A stretch of 64,000 nucleotides of DNA from Bacteroidota bacterium (GTDB taxonomy: Bacteria > Bacteroidota > Bacteroidia > 2-12-FULL-35-15), in contig JADJHE010000005.1 of NCBI GenBank assembly GCA_016707685.1, forward strand, positions 62,001 to 126,000, in the 5' to 3' direction. The translations under genes and the position numbers were made by a program. The number at the start of each line of letters is the position of its first letter. Positions within the stretch are counted from its first letter, which is position 1. A model generated the notes under the pieces. That model saw only the letters and a list, made by a program, of their open reading frames with translations. It made no database searches and was not told the DNA's origin. Of the stretch, positions 56,078 through 64,000 are shown in pieces.

Positions 56078-57800
56078 ATGAGAAAACAGCTTTACATATT
56101 CCTTTTATTGACCTTGAGTGGTACAGCGTTGTTTTCTCAAACACCCTACCCTACCGACTATTTCAGCTCTCCTATGGCTGGATCCATGGAATTGTCTGGC
56201 AATTTTGGCGAAATTCGTCCCAACCATTTTCATGCAGGTTTCGACCTAAAACGAAAGGGAAAGAGAATATACCAATTTTTGCAGTAGCCGATGGCTACAT
56301 ATCAAGAATCAAAATTAGCACTGGTGGCTACGGAAAAGCGTTGTACATTACCCACCCTAATGGATTTACTTCTGTATATGCACATTTAAACTGCTTTGAT
56401 ATCGACATTGAAGTATTTACACAAAAATGCAATACAAATTAGAAACGTTTGAACTTGACACGATACTATCTCCTTCTCACCTTCCATCAAAAAGGAGAAT
56501 TAATTGCTTTATCTGGAAACACAGGCGGATCTCGGCCCGCATTTACACTTCGAAATTCGTGATTCGAAGACAGAAATGCCTGTAAATCCTTTTTATTTTG
56601 GTTATTTAATAAATGATACCATCAAACCCAAGAGTAACCAAATTGGCGATATATCCATTAGATGAAACAGCTACTGTAAACAAAAAAAATACAACAAAAC
56701 AAATTACACCTTTATACAAAAAAGGGATGTACTCTTTTTTAAAAACTGATAGTATAACCGTTAACGGAACAATTGGATTTGGCATTGAGTGTTTCGACTT
56801 AGAAACCAAGTCGACAAACCCTAATGGCGTTTTTTCCATTGAACTGCTTGTAGATGGCAAACGTGTTTATTATCATGAACTCGAAAAGTTCACATTTGAA
56901 TATTCTCGTTTTGTAAATGCTCACATCGATTATGCCGAAAAACAAACACATGGAAGTAAAATTCAAAAATGCTTTTTATCAAAAAACAATCAATTGGGTA
57001 TTTATAAAGATGTGATCGATGATGGGAAAATTACGTTTAATGACGACAGTACACATCTTGTTACTTACCTCGTGAAAGACTATGTTGGCAACACCACTGA
57101 AATTAATTTAAAAGTAAAAAGCACTACTCAAGCTATCAACAAACCACTAAAAAACACTCCGATTTTAAACAATTGCATTGAAACAAAATCATTTAACTAT
57201 CCAGAAGCAACCATTACCGTTCCAGCCAATGCTGCTTATGACGACTATATTTTCAGCTACATGAAATCGATTCAACCAAAAGGATTTTATTCGAATCTTC
57301 ATAAAATTATGAATACAAAAACAGCATTGCAAAAAAGTGTTTCTATACGTTTAAAAACCATCAACCTTCCCGACTCATTAACATCAAAAGCGTGCATCGT
57401 TTCAATTAATGATAAAGGCAAACGAACCTATGTTGGAGGTGAGTACACTGCAGGATGGATAGAAGCTAAAACAAAAACATGGGGCGATTTTGCGATTACC
57501 ATTGATACCATTTCACCAAAACTAAAGCCAGCTTTTAAATTCCATAAAGATTCACTAATAGTTGATCTAACCAAAGAAAAACAAATTGGAATAATCGCTA
57601 ACGATAAGCTTTCTGGAATAAAAAGCTATAGAGCAACCATCGATGGCAAATGGGTTTTATGCGAATATGAAACAAAAAAGGATTTATTGTTTTATACGTT
57701 TGATGAACAGTACCAAGCGGGTGTGCACACTTTTAATATCGAAGTAGTAGATGATAAAAACAATCGTTCTACATACACATTTATGTTCAAAAAAGAATAA
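56078..57800 (+). pseudogene. M23-family metallopeptidase, several frameshifts
   Basis: The N-terminal part (ATG at 56078, signal peptide ending ALFSQ) has GNFGEIRPNHFHAGFDL, the first zinc-binding HxxxD of LytM/M23. Frames then change repeatedly between 56287 and 56613: VADGYISRIKIS, GYGKALYITHPNG, LSGNTGGS and GPHLHFEIRDSK (the HxH zinc/catalytic motif) can all be read in turn after restoring one or two bases at about 56275, 56430, 56490 and 56535. The last part (56613-57800) is a beta-rich C-terminal region, ending YTFMFKKE. About 570 residues reconstructed. It should cleave peptidoglycan cross-links outside the inner membrane. Confidence 0.83.
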
Positions 57801-58542
57801 CTATCGATATTCACCCAGCCAGGAAACAGCTTTCGGTACTTCTTTTTTGCGCAGATTAAATTGTTGAACAGCAAACTTTTCGATATGATTAACTGCTTCT
57901 TCAACGGAATCTGTAACTATCAAGTATTTCATATCATCCTTATGAATGGTTCCGCTAGCAGCCATTTTTTCAAAATGCGTGCATAATTCATGATGAAAAG
58001 CTTTATCCATTAGCACAATCGGAAAACGTTTGATGGAGTTTGTTTGCACAAGTGTTAAGGCTTCAAAAAACTCATCCAAAGTCCCAAAACCACCCTGATA
58101 ATAATACTTTTCGAACAAAAGAAACGAATACTTACCCATTTATCTAAGTATGGATTTGGATGCTGTTCGTGTGATAAAACAATGTTACAACCCACCGATT
58201 TCCCCACCAGCATCTTTAGCTCCACCTGTTGCTGCTTCCATAATGCCAGGTCACCACCTGTCATAACCGTAAAGCCAATATTCGCCAAACCAGCTCCTAC
58301 TTGCCGAGCCAACTTATAAGAAGGATGCTCTTCAGAAAAACGTGCAGAGCCAAAAACGGTAACACAAGGGCCCAACAAAATGCAAAGCACGAAACCCTTT
58401 GATAAATTCAAACATTACCTAACTAAAAATGAAACTCTCGCCAACGTGATTGCGGTCCTTGAAGAAAGGTTTTTTCTCCATTCCCATTCAGCTTAGGATC
58501 TTTTATTTCTTGAATTATCTTTTTTTCTTCTACTACTTCCAT
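57801..58542 (-). pseudogene. LOG-family protein (TIGR00730), several frameshifts and a small deletion
   Basis: From an ATG at 58542 (MEVVEEKKIIQEIKD) the frame passes an indel near 58424 into FIKGFRALHFVGPCVTVFGSARF, then VMTGGGPGIMEAA (after an indel near 58250) and VGCNIVLSHEQHPNPYLDKW, to GGFGTLDEFFEAL, the catalytic PGGxGTxxE of cytokinin-riboside phosphoribohydrolase (LOG) proteins. Between RFFCSK and GGFGTLDE about 30 bases appear to be missing (the usual KYSYAFVVMP strand). LOG proteins cleave AMP or cytokinin nucleotides. The C-terminal part from 58139 is otherwise normal. Several breaks in 740 bases suggest a low-quality stretch. Confidence 0.78.
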
Positions 58543-58605
58543 AAAACACAAAAGTACATATTAATCGCTTTCGTTATTTTCCTATTTTTACAACATTCAT
58601 ATATT

Positions 58606-59290
58606 ATGCAACACCTATTATTATTACACGGTGCTATAGGAGCAAAAGAACAACTAATGCCCTTAGCAGAAAAATTAAAATCAAGCTACATTGTTCATAC
58701 ACTCAACTTTAGTGGACATGGAGGTGAATCAATGCCTGCACACTTTTCGATAGAAATATTCGCAAATGATGTATTTGGCTTATTTAGAAAAAACAACATT
58801 TGACAAAATCAATATTTTTGGATACAGCATGGGTGGTTATGTCGCATTGTACCTGGCAAAAAATCACTCTACACGTATTAACAAAATAATGACCTTGGCT
58901 ACAAAATTTCAGTGGACAGAAGAAATTGCAGAAAAGGAAATTAAAATGTTGAATCCCGAAAAAATTCAGGAGAAATTGCCTGCATTTGCAATAATATTAG
59001 AAGAAAGAAACAAACCCAATGATTGGAAACTAGCACTAAAAGTAACTGCAGAAATGATGATTGCATTAGGAAAAAACAATACACTTCAGTTGAGTGACTA
59101 CGAAACCATTGAACACAATACGTTGATTAGCATAGGTGATAAAGATACGATGGTAACATTAGAAGAAACAATTGCTGTTTATCGTAAATTAAAAAATGCT
59201 GACTTTATAGTATTACCAAATACACAGCATCCTATCGAGAAAGTGGAAGTAGAAAGATTGAGCAAAGAGATTCAATTATTTTTCAAGTAG
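58606..59290 (+). CDS. Alpha/beta hydrolase, frameshifted
   Basis: From the ATG at 58606 (MQHLLLLHGAIGAKEQL, with the oxyanion-region HG) to a break near 58770-58776, where one extra T in GTATTTGG disrupts ANDVLAYLEKNN. The rest reads NIFGYSMGGYVALYLAKNH, with the nucleophile serine in GYSMGG, then SIGDKDTMVTLEET (acid) and NTQHPIEKV (histidine). About 227 residues when joined. A longer frame reaching 58450 is unlikely. It would be a small cytoplasmic esterase or similar; substrate unknown. It diverges from the LOG gene and ends 1 base before rlmH. Confidence 0.83.
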
Positions 59291-59291
59291 A

Positions 59292-59765
59292 TTACTGATG
59301 ATGATAAGGTTCATTTTTCAGAATCGTCATCGCTCTGTACACTTGTTCGATAAAAAACAAACGCACCATTTGATGAGAAAAAGTCATTTTGGACAATGAT
59401 ATCTTTCCATTTGCACGTTTGTACACTTCCTCACTAAATCCATAAGGACCACCCACCACAAAAACTAAATTCTTTATACCAGAATTCATTTGTTGCTGAA
59501 TAAAATCAGAGAATCCAACCGAATTGTACTCCTTCCCATTTTCATCCAACAAAATAAGCTTGTCGGCCGACTGAATATGTTTGAACAACAACTCTGCTTC
59601 CTTTTGTTTTTGCTGCTCAATGGATAAAGCTTTGGTGTTTTTTAATGCAGGAATAACAATCGTTTCAAATGACACGTAGTGCTTTAATCGCTGCTCATAA
59701 ACAGTAAAACCTTTGATTATATGTTCGTCTTCTGTTTTCCCGTTTAGAATTAGTGTTATTTTCAT
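59292..59765 (-). CDS. rlmH: 23S rRNA (pseudouridine-1915 N3) methyltransferase
   Basis: 157 residues, the typical RlmH (YbeA) length. SPOUT-fold methyltransferase with the knotted SAM site VFVVGGPYGFSEE, LSKMTFSHQMVRLFFIEQVYRA (cited in part) and NEPYHHQ at the C-terminus, all hallmark segments. It methylates pseudouridine 1915 in helix 69 of 23S rRNA on the assembled 70S ribosome, as a homodimer. The 3' end meets the convergent hydrolase gene with 1 base between stops. Intact. Confidence 0.96.
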   Translation of the reverse strand: MKITLILNGKTEDEHIIKGFTVYEQRLKHYVSFETIVIPALKNTKALSIEQQKQKEAELLFKHIQSADKLILLDENGKEYNSVGFSDFIQQQMNSGIKNLVFVVGGPYGFSEEVYKRANGKISLSKMTFSHQMVRLFFIEQVYRAMTILKNEPYHHQ

Positions 59766-59893
59766 GCTTTAATGGATATTCATTGTAAAAAAACTATATT
59801 TTTGTAAGACCACAAAATTGCAAGGTCATTATTTTATTTTTTTAATCGTTATGGCTTAATTCTTGCTTAAAACTGTGGAAAGAAAAAACACCA

Positions 59894-60285
59894 ATGAAAA
59901 CTAAATCAATCATCGCATTAATCTTGATAGCATTTGCTTCAATGTCATTTACACTCGATGTAATTGACGACATAGCTGCTGCAATAAGAACTGGCAATCC
60001 AAAGAACATTTCAAAATATTTTATTGAAAATGTAGATTTAAAGGTTATCGAAAAGGAAGATGTATATAGCAAACAGCAAGCTGAAATGATTTTAAAAGAT
60101 TTTTCGGTAAACATGCAGTAAAGCCTTTACAGTTGCTCATAAAAGTCAGCCGAAAAATGGATCGCAATACGTTATTGGTAATCTAGAAACCTCTAATGGA
60201 AAATTTAGAACCCTACTTCCTAATCAAAACTACAGGAAGCCAAACGTTGATTCAGCAATTTAAAATAGAAACTGAGAATGAGTAA
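59894..60285 (+). pseudogene. Small secreted DUF4783-like protein, two frameshifts
   Basis: ATG at 59894, signal peptide (MKTKSIIALILIAFASMSFT, 20 residues) and then DVIDDIAAAIRTGNPKNISKYFI, as in the DUF4783 family of small secreted Bacteroidota proteins. The frame breaks near 60113-60122; after restoring a base or two, HAVKAFTVAHKSQPKNGSQY follows, then near 60213 a second indel, then FLIKTTGSQTLIQQF and a stop at 60285. About 130 residues. It overlaps nadC by 8 bases, a frequent neighbour of DUF4783 genes in Bacteroidota. Fold is NTF2-like; function unknown. Confidence 0.78.
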
Positions 60286-61144
60286 AAAATTACTTGCCGA
60301 GAAAAATTACCATTTTAACATTCAACAATTCATAAAACAAGCCATTGCCGAAGACATCGGAGATGGTGATCATACCTCACTAGCTTGTATTCCATCAAGC
60401 GCCAAAGGGAAAGCTAAATTATTAGTAAAAGAAAATTGCATCATCGCTGGCGTTGAGTTAGCAGTCGAAATTTTCAAGCAAGTTGATACTGAACTAAAAG
60501 TAAAAGTGCTCATTAAAGACGGACTCAGTAAAATAGGCGATATTGTATTAACGGTTGAAGGGAAATCGCAATCCATTTTATTAGCGGAACGCTTAGTATT
60601 AAATTGCATGCAACGCATGAGTGGCATTGCAACCAAAACCAATCATTTGGTTCAATTGTGTAAAGGGACCAAAACAAAAGTTATTGATACTAGAAAAACA
60701 ACTCCAACTATTAGAGGACTTGAAAAGTGGTCGGTTTTGATTGGTGGCGGAGCAAATCATCGTATTGGACTATACGATATGATTTTAATAAAAGATAATC
60801 ACATTGATTATGCAGGTGGCATAAAACAAGCTATTGATTCGGCTAATGCTTATATCAAATCAAAAAAGAAAAAATTAAAAATTGAGATTGAAGCACGCAA
60901 CCTGAATGAGGTAAAGGAGATACTAGCAGTTGGTAAAGTTCATCGCATTATGCTTGACAACTTTAGCTATGCTGATATTAGAAAAGCAATTCAATTAATT
61001 GATGGCAAATACGAAACAGAAGCATCGGGTGGTATTACAGAAAAAACAATTGGAGCCTATGCAAAATGCGGAGTTGATTTTATTTCAGTAGGCGCACTTA
61101 CACATCATATTAAAAGCATTGACCTTAGTTTAAAAGCATATTAA
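60278..61144 (+). CDS. nadC: Nicotinate-nucleotide pyrophosphorylase (carboxylating)
   Basis: 288 residues, normal for quinolinate phosphoribosyltransferase. It makes nicotinate mononucleotide from quinolinate and PRPP in de novo NAD synthesis. Visible motifs: EDIGDGDHTS, LNCMQRMSGIAT, DTRKTTPTIRGLEKW, GGGANHRIGLYDMILIKDNH and EASGGITE. It overlaps the DUF4783-like gene by 8 bases and is 1 base before the YihY gene, forming a three-gene unit. Intact. Confidence 0.96.
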   Translation: MSKKLLAEKNYHFNIQQFIKQAIAEDIGDGDHTSLACIPSSAKGKAKLLVKENCIIAGVELAVEIFKQVDTELKVKVLIKDGLSKIGDIVLTVEGKSQSILLAERLVLNCMQRMSGIATKTNHLVQLCKGTKTKVIDTRKTTPTIRGLEKWSVLIGGGANHRIGLYDMILIKDNHIDYAGGIKQAIDSANAYIKSKKKKLKIEIEARNLNEVKEILAVGKVHRIMLDNFSYADIRKAIQLIDGKYETEASGGITEKTIGAYAKCGVDFISVGALTHHIKSIDLSLKAY

Positions 61145-61145
61145 A

Positions 61146-62083
61146 ATGCAAACGAAATACATAAAATTATTAATTCGCATTAAGCCTATTCATAGGATTA
61201 TTAGAGGCAGAAAATTAATTCTACCTAGATTCGAAGGATTATCCTTTTATGTAGTAACAAAATTTTTTTTTCAGGGATTAATAAATGGAGCTTTAAACAT
61301 GAGGGCTTCATCTTTAGCATTCAGTTTTTTTTTAGCACTCTTCCCAACTATCATCTTCCTATTTACGCTGATTCCGTACATACCAATTGAAAATTTTCAA
61401 GATTATTTGTTTAATCTTTTGCAAAATGTTTACCACAATCTGCTTTTGAAGCAACAGAAGGCACTATTGCAGATATTATAAAAAATCAACGAGGAGGATT
61501 ACTATCATTTGGTTTCATATCTGCATTGTACTTTTCTACTAATGGTTTTAACGCCATGATTAATGCTTTCAATGAAACCTACCACGATATTGAAACAAGA
61601 ACTCCTTTAATGCAAAGAGTTGCATCGTTCTACATGTTGTTCATAACCGTTATATTATTATCAGCAGCAATTATTCTAATTATTGGAAGCGAACTAGGAT
61701 TTCATTATTTAATTCACAAAGACAAAACCTTATTCTATATTTTAAACACAGGGAAATGGATTATTCTTGCAATGCTGAGCTATTCGCTCATATCGTTCGA
61801 ATTATTATCTTGGACCCAAAGAGAAAAAGGTTGGCGTTTCTTTTCTGCGGGTTCAATGTTTGCTACCGTGCTAATTATACTAGCATCCTTGGCATTTGGC
61901 TATTATGTAAATAATTTTGGTAATTACAATAAATTATATGGTTCCATAGGAACACTCATTGTAATTATGATGTGGATTTACATCAACTCGTTAATTCTTT
62001 TATTAGGATTTGATTTAAACGTAAGTATTCACAGTGCTAAAAAGCAATCTTTGACTAAATTACGTCTCGCGGATCATCATTAG
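61146..62083 (+). CDS. YihY/virulence factor BrkB family membrane protein, frameshifted
   Basis: First part (61146-61481): the amphipathic start and two helices with MRASSLAFSFFLALFPTIIFLFTLIPYIP (cited in part), typical of YihY. After one base restored in the T run near 61428-61432 (NLLQNVLPQSAFEAT) it continues through YFSTNGFNAMINAFNETYHD and four further helices. About 312 residues and six helices in total, as in the family. Function unknown; formerly and wrongly linked to RNase BN. It overlaps the convergent TerC gene by 29 bases. Confidence 0.87.
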
Positions 62084-62816
62084 TATCGCCTTTCCCAGAT
62101 TTTTTTCGCATCCGAATATTCAGCATTTCTACAAACAAAGAAAAAGCAATGGATATGTATACTATTGTTTTATCTACATGTTGATGCAATGAATCTAGAA
62201 CCAATATCATTCCTATCATCAATAAAAACGAAAGCGCTAATACTTTAATGGTCGGATTTTCATTAATAAAATCACTCACTTTTCCTGAAAATAAAATCAT
62301 AATTATCATTGCAATAATAACTGCTAGAATCATAACGATAAGATTAGTTACCAAGCCAACTGCAGTTAAAATTGAATCGAAGGAAAAAACAATATCTATT
62401 AATACAATTTGAAAAACAATACCATTAAAACTAGTTTTATTTGATTTCATTCCATCTTCTTCATACCCCTGAACCTTATTGTGTAATTCAATTGTTGTTT
62501 TATACAATAAAAACACACCGCCAGCAAATAAAATCAAATCCCTGCCTGTTACCCCAAAATCACCAATATGAAACAATGCATCTTTTAAACCTACAATCCA
62601 AGAAATACTGAAAAGCAATGTTACACGCATTATTAATGCTAACATCAAACCAATAGTACGTGCCTTGGGTTGTTTGCTTTTAGGCAATTTCCCCGCTACA
62701 ATCGAAATAAAAATGATATTATCTATTCCTAGAACGACTTCTAAGACGGAAAGTGTAAGTAAACTAATTAAAGAAGCAACGGTAAACAGTTCATTAAAGT
62801 CCTGAGCTAAATGCAT
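62055..62816 (-). CDS. TerC-family integral membrane protein
   Basis: 253 residues, about 7-8 helices. VLGIDNIIFISI and IDIVFSFDSI carry the conserved acidic residues within helices that define TerC proteins; LLYKTTIELHNKVQG is the cytoplasmic loop. The family is implicated in metal efflux (manganese) and loading of exported metalloproteins, and the usual name from tellurite resistance is historical. No other ter genes are present, so a general metal-homeostasis role is more likely. It ends 29 bases inside the YihY gene. Confidence 0.92.
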   Translation of the reverse strand: MHLAQDFNELFTVASLISLLTLSVLEVVLGIDNIIFISIVAGKLPKSKQPKARTIGLMLALIMRVTLLFSISWIVGLKDALFHIGDFGVTGRDLILFAGGVFLLYKTTIELHNKVQGYEEDGMKSNKTSFNGIVFQIVLIDIVFSFDSILTAVGLVTNLIVMILAVIIAMIIMILFSGKVSDFINENPTIKVLALSFLLMIGMILVLDSLHQHVDKTIVYISIAFSLFVEMLNIRMRKKSGKGDTNDDPRDVI

Positions 62817-62901
62817 AAATTATATTTTTTGCAAAAATACTCATTTTTTTAAAACGAAATGAAAAATTTATTGCCTGAAAATCAATGACTTGTAAATTAT
62901 T

Positions 62902-62928
62902 TTAGTACTATGCGATACAAGGTACTAA
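62902..62928. promoter_or_regulatory. Inverted repeat upstream of padR, candidate operator
   Basis: TTAGTAC (62902-62908) and GTACTAA (62922-62928), perfect 7-base arms with a 13-base spacer, just upstream of the -7 box of the padR gene. PadR regulators bind similar GTAC-containing dyads and often repress themselves. Confidence 0.5.
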
Positions 62929-62938
62929 TTTTTGTATA

Positions 62939-62946
62939 TATCTTTG
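62939..62946 (+). promoter_or_regulatory. Candidate -7 box for padR
   Basis: TATCTTTG matches TAnnTTTG, 38 bases before the ATG at 62984. A -33 element would fall inside the inverted repeat 62902-62928, but no TTTG is seen there. Confidence 0.45.
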
Positions 62947-62983
62947 CATTGTCAAATAAGTACAGAATTAAAAAATAACAACC

Positions 62984-63310
62984 ATGAATATAGAAAACAC
63001 AAAAGCACAAATGAAAAAGGGTGTCCTTGAGTTTTGTATTCTATCGATTCTTTCGAAAACTGAACATTATCCTTCAGAAATTATTGAAAAAATGAAAGAA
63101 GCAAAACTGATTGTGGTGGAAGGTACACTCTATCCACTTCTCACGCGCTTAAAAAATGATGGCTTATTAAGTTATCGCTGGGAGGAATCAACATCGGGCC
63201 CTCCACGCAAATATTACAAACTCACACCTGTTGGCGAACAATTTCTAAAAGAATTGAACATCACTTGGAATGAACTTGTAGAAGCAGTAAACAAAACAAC
63301 ACAAAACTAA
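62984..63310 (+). CDS. PadR-family transcriptional regulator
   Basis: 108 residues: a single PadR winged helix. KKGVLEFCILSILSKTEHYPSEIIEKM (cited in part), then VEGTLYPLLTRLKNDGLLSYRWEESTSGPPRKYYKLT (in part) are the recognition helix and wing of the family, and the last helix dimerises. It lies 25 bases upstream of a PspC-domain gene, a very common Bacteroidota pair, so that operon is its likely target. An inverted repeat is found upstream of its promoter. Effector unknown. Confidence 0.93.
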   Translation: MNIENTKAQMKKGVLEFCILSILSKTEHYPSEIIEKMKEAKLIVVEGTLYPLLTRLKNDGLLSYRWEESTSGPPRKYYKLTPVGEQFLKELNITWNELVEAVNKTTQN

Positions 63311-63335
63311 TTTTAACAATCTAAAACACGATACA

Positions 63336-64000
63336 ATGAACCGTACAATAACAATGAATTTAAGTGGTATCATTTTTCACATTGAAGAAGATGCATACGA
63401 TAAACTCAATAAGTATTTGGCCGCAATCAAAGGTTATTTCGCAAATTCAGAAAGTAGAGATGAAATAATGAGTGATATAGAATCGCGCATTGCTGAAATG
63501 CTACAAACAAAAGTGAGTCAAACAAAACAAGCTGTTTTGATGGCTGATGTTGAAAGTGTTATCGCTGTAATGGGGAAACCTGAAGATTTTGCCGATGAAA
63601 GTGCTACAAATCAACCAAATAATGGTTCCAACAACCAATACAGCGAAAAGCAAAATCATACCAGGTCGCAGACGTATTCCGCGATCCAGATGAAAAAATG
63701 CTTGGAGGTGTTTGCTCGGGTGTAGCCAACTACTTTGATTTTGATCCTATTTGGTTAAGAGGTGCTTTTGCAATCAGTTTCTTTGTATTCGGAACGGGAT
63801 TCCTATTGTATATTATTCTTTGGATGATTATTCCTGAAGCAAAAACAACTGCCGAAAAATTAGAAATGAGAGGCGAAAAGGTAGATGTAAACAACATAGG
63901 CAAAGCAGTTACTGAAGAATTTGATGATTTCAAAAAAAGAATGAAAGGCTGGGAAAACGATGTAAATAATCCTGAGAACAAAGCAAAAGTTAAAAAGTCA
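63336..64000 (+). CDS. PspC-domain membrane protein, frameshifted and cut by the window end
   Basis: The N-terminal part (MNRTITMNLSGIIFHIEEDAYDKL, cited in part, with GYFANSESRDEIMSDIESRIAE) is the Bacteroidota-specific cytoplasmic domain found before PspC domains. An indel near 63667 changes frame; then VFRDPDEKMLGGVCSGVANYF begins the PspC domain with membrane segments (LLYIILWMIIPEA) and continues to the window end (ENKAKVKKS) without a stop. PspC proteins take part in envelope stress sensing; in this arrangement the paired PadR regulator probably controls it. Full length unknown. Confidence 0.85.

Noticed and set aside
62055..62816. Tellurite resistance operon
   Set aside because: Only a TerC-family protein is present. 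There are no terZABDE partners, and single TerC proteins are generally linked to metal homeostasis.
1..64000. Mobile elements, CRISPR arrays, tRNA or rRNA genes
   Set aside because: No transposase motifs, no regularly spaced repeats and no cloverleaf or rRNA-like segments were found by eye on either strand.

Overview
The window looks like a member of the Bacteroidota. It is AT-rich. It carries several copies of the Bacteroidota promoter signature (TTTG, a spacer of about 18-22 bases, then TAnnTTTG). Many predicted products have short signal peptides ending in ...FAQ or ...SAQ. The gene content also fits: PD40/TPR surface proteins, FucP-type transporters, a TIGR04325 methyltransferase, a DUF4783-like protein, and RNase Y next to ZapA. 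I cannot name a species. No tRNA, rRNA, CRISPR array, insertion sequence or prophage was seen, and no stretch longer than 300 bases lacks a gene.

Layout. (1) 1-1.1 kb: 5' part of a TPR/PD40 surface protein. (2) 1.15-11.05 kb, minus strand: nucleotide-sugar operon (CpsB-like PHP phosphatase, TviC/WbpP, RfbB, TviB/WbpO, WlbA, WbpD, UXS, an unknown secreted protein, Ugd, WbpE). It should supply UDP-HexNAcA, UDP-GlcNAc3NAcA, UDP-GlcA, UDP-Xyl and dTDP-4-keto-6-deoxyglucose. (3) 11.1-20.1 kb: Kdo transferase, a sugar permease, barrel-like outer-membrane proteins, an M48 protease and unknown secreted proteins. (4) 20.2-34.8 kb: a C45 hydrolase / AcpS / PaaK-like ligase operon, an acyltransferase, an ammonia-lyase, a TIMP-like protein, pyrophosphatase, glutathione peroxidase, an ABC-2 exporter, a halogenase-like flavoprotein and a CrtI-like flavoprotein. 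Many of these families recur in flexirubin/aryl-polyene clusters, but no ketosynthase or ACP is present. (5) 34.8-40.3 kb: small metabolic genes and a large TPR/PD40/SPOR-like protein. (6) 40.3-53.5 kb, minus strand: O-antigen/capsule assembly operon (Wzx, two Wzy/WaaL-like proteins, glycosyltransferases, FdtA/FdtB, acyl- and methyltransferases, and the initiating phosphoglycosyl transferase). It would use sugars made by region 2. (7) 53.6-64 kb: RNase Y, a candidate 6S RNA, ZapA, M23 peptidase, LOG protein, RlmH, NadC, YihY, TerC, PadR and PspC.

Data quality. About 22 genes, including ones expected to be essential (rny, kdtA), are broken by one- or two-base indels, mostly in short A, T or G runs. 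This is best explained by uncorrected sequencing error. I report such genes as single loci spanning both fragments. Two adjacent O-antigen genes instead contain in-frame stop codons (TAG at 47850-47852, TAA at 49010-49012), which indels in runs do not explain.
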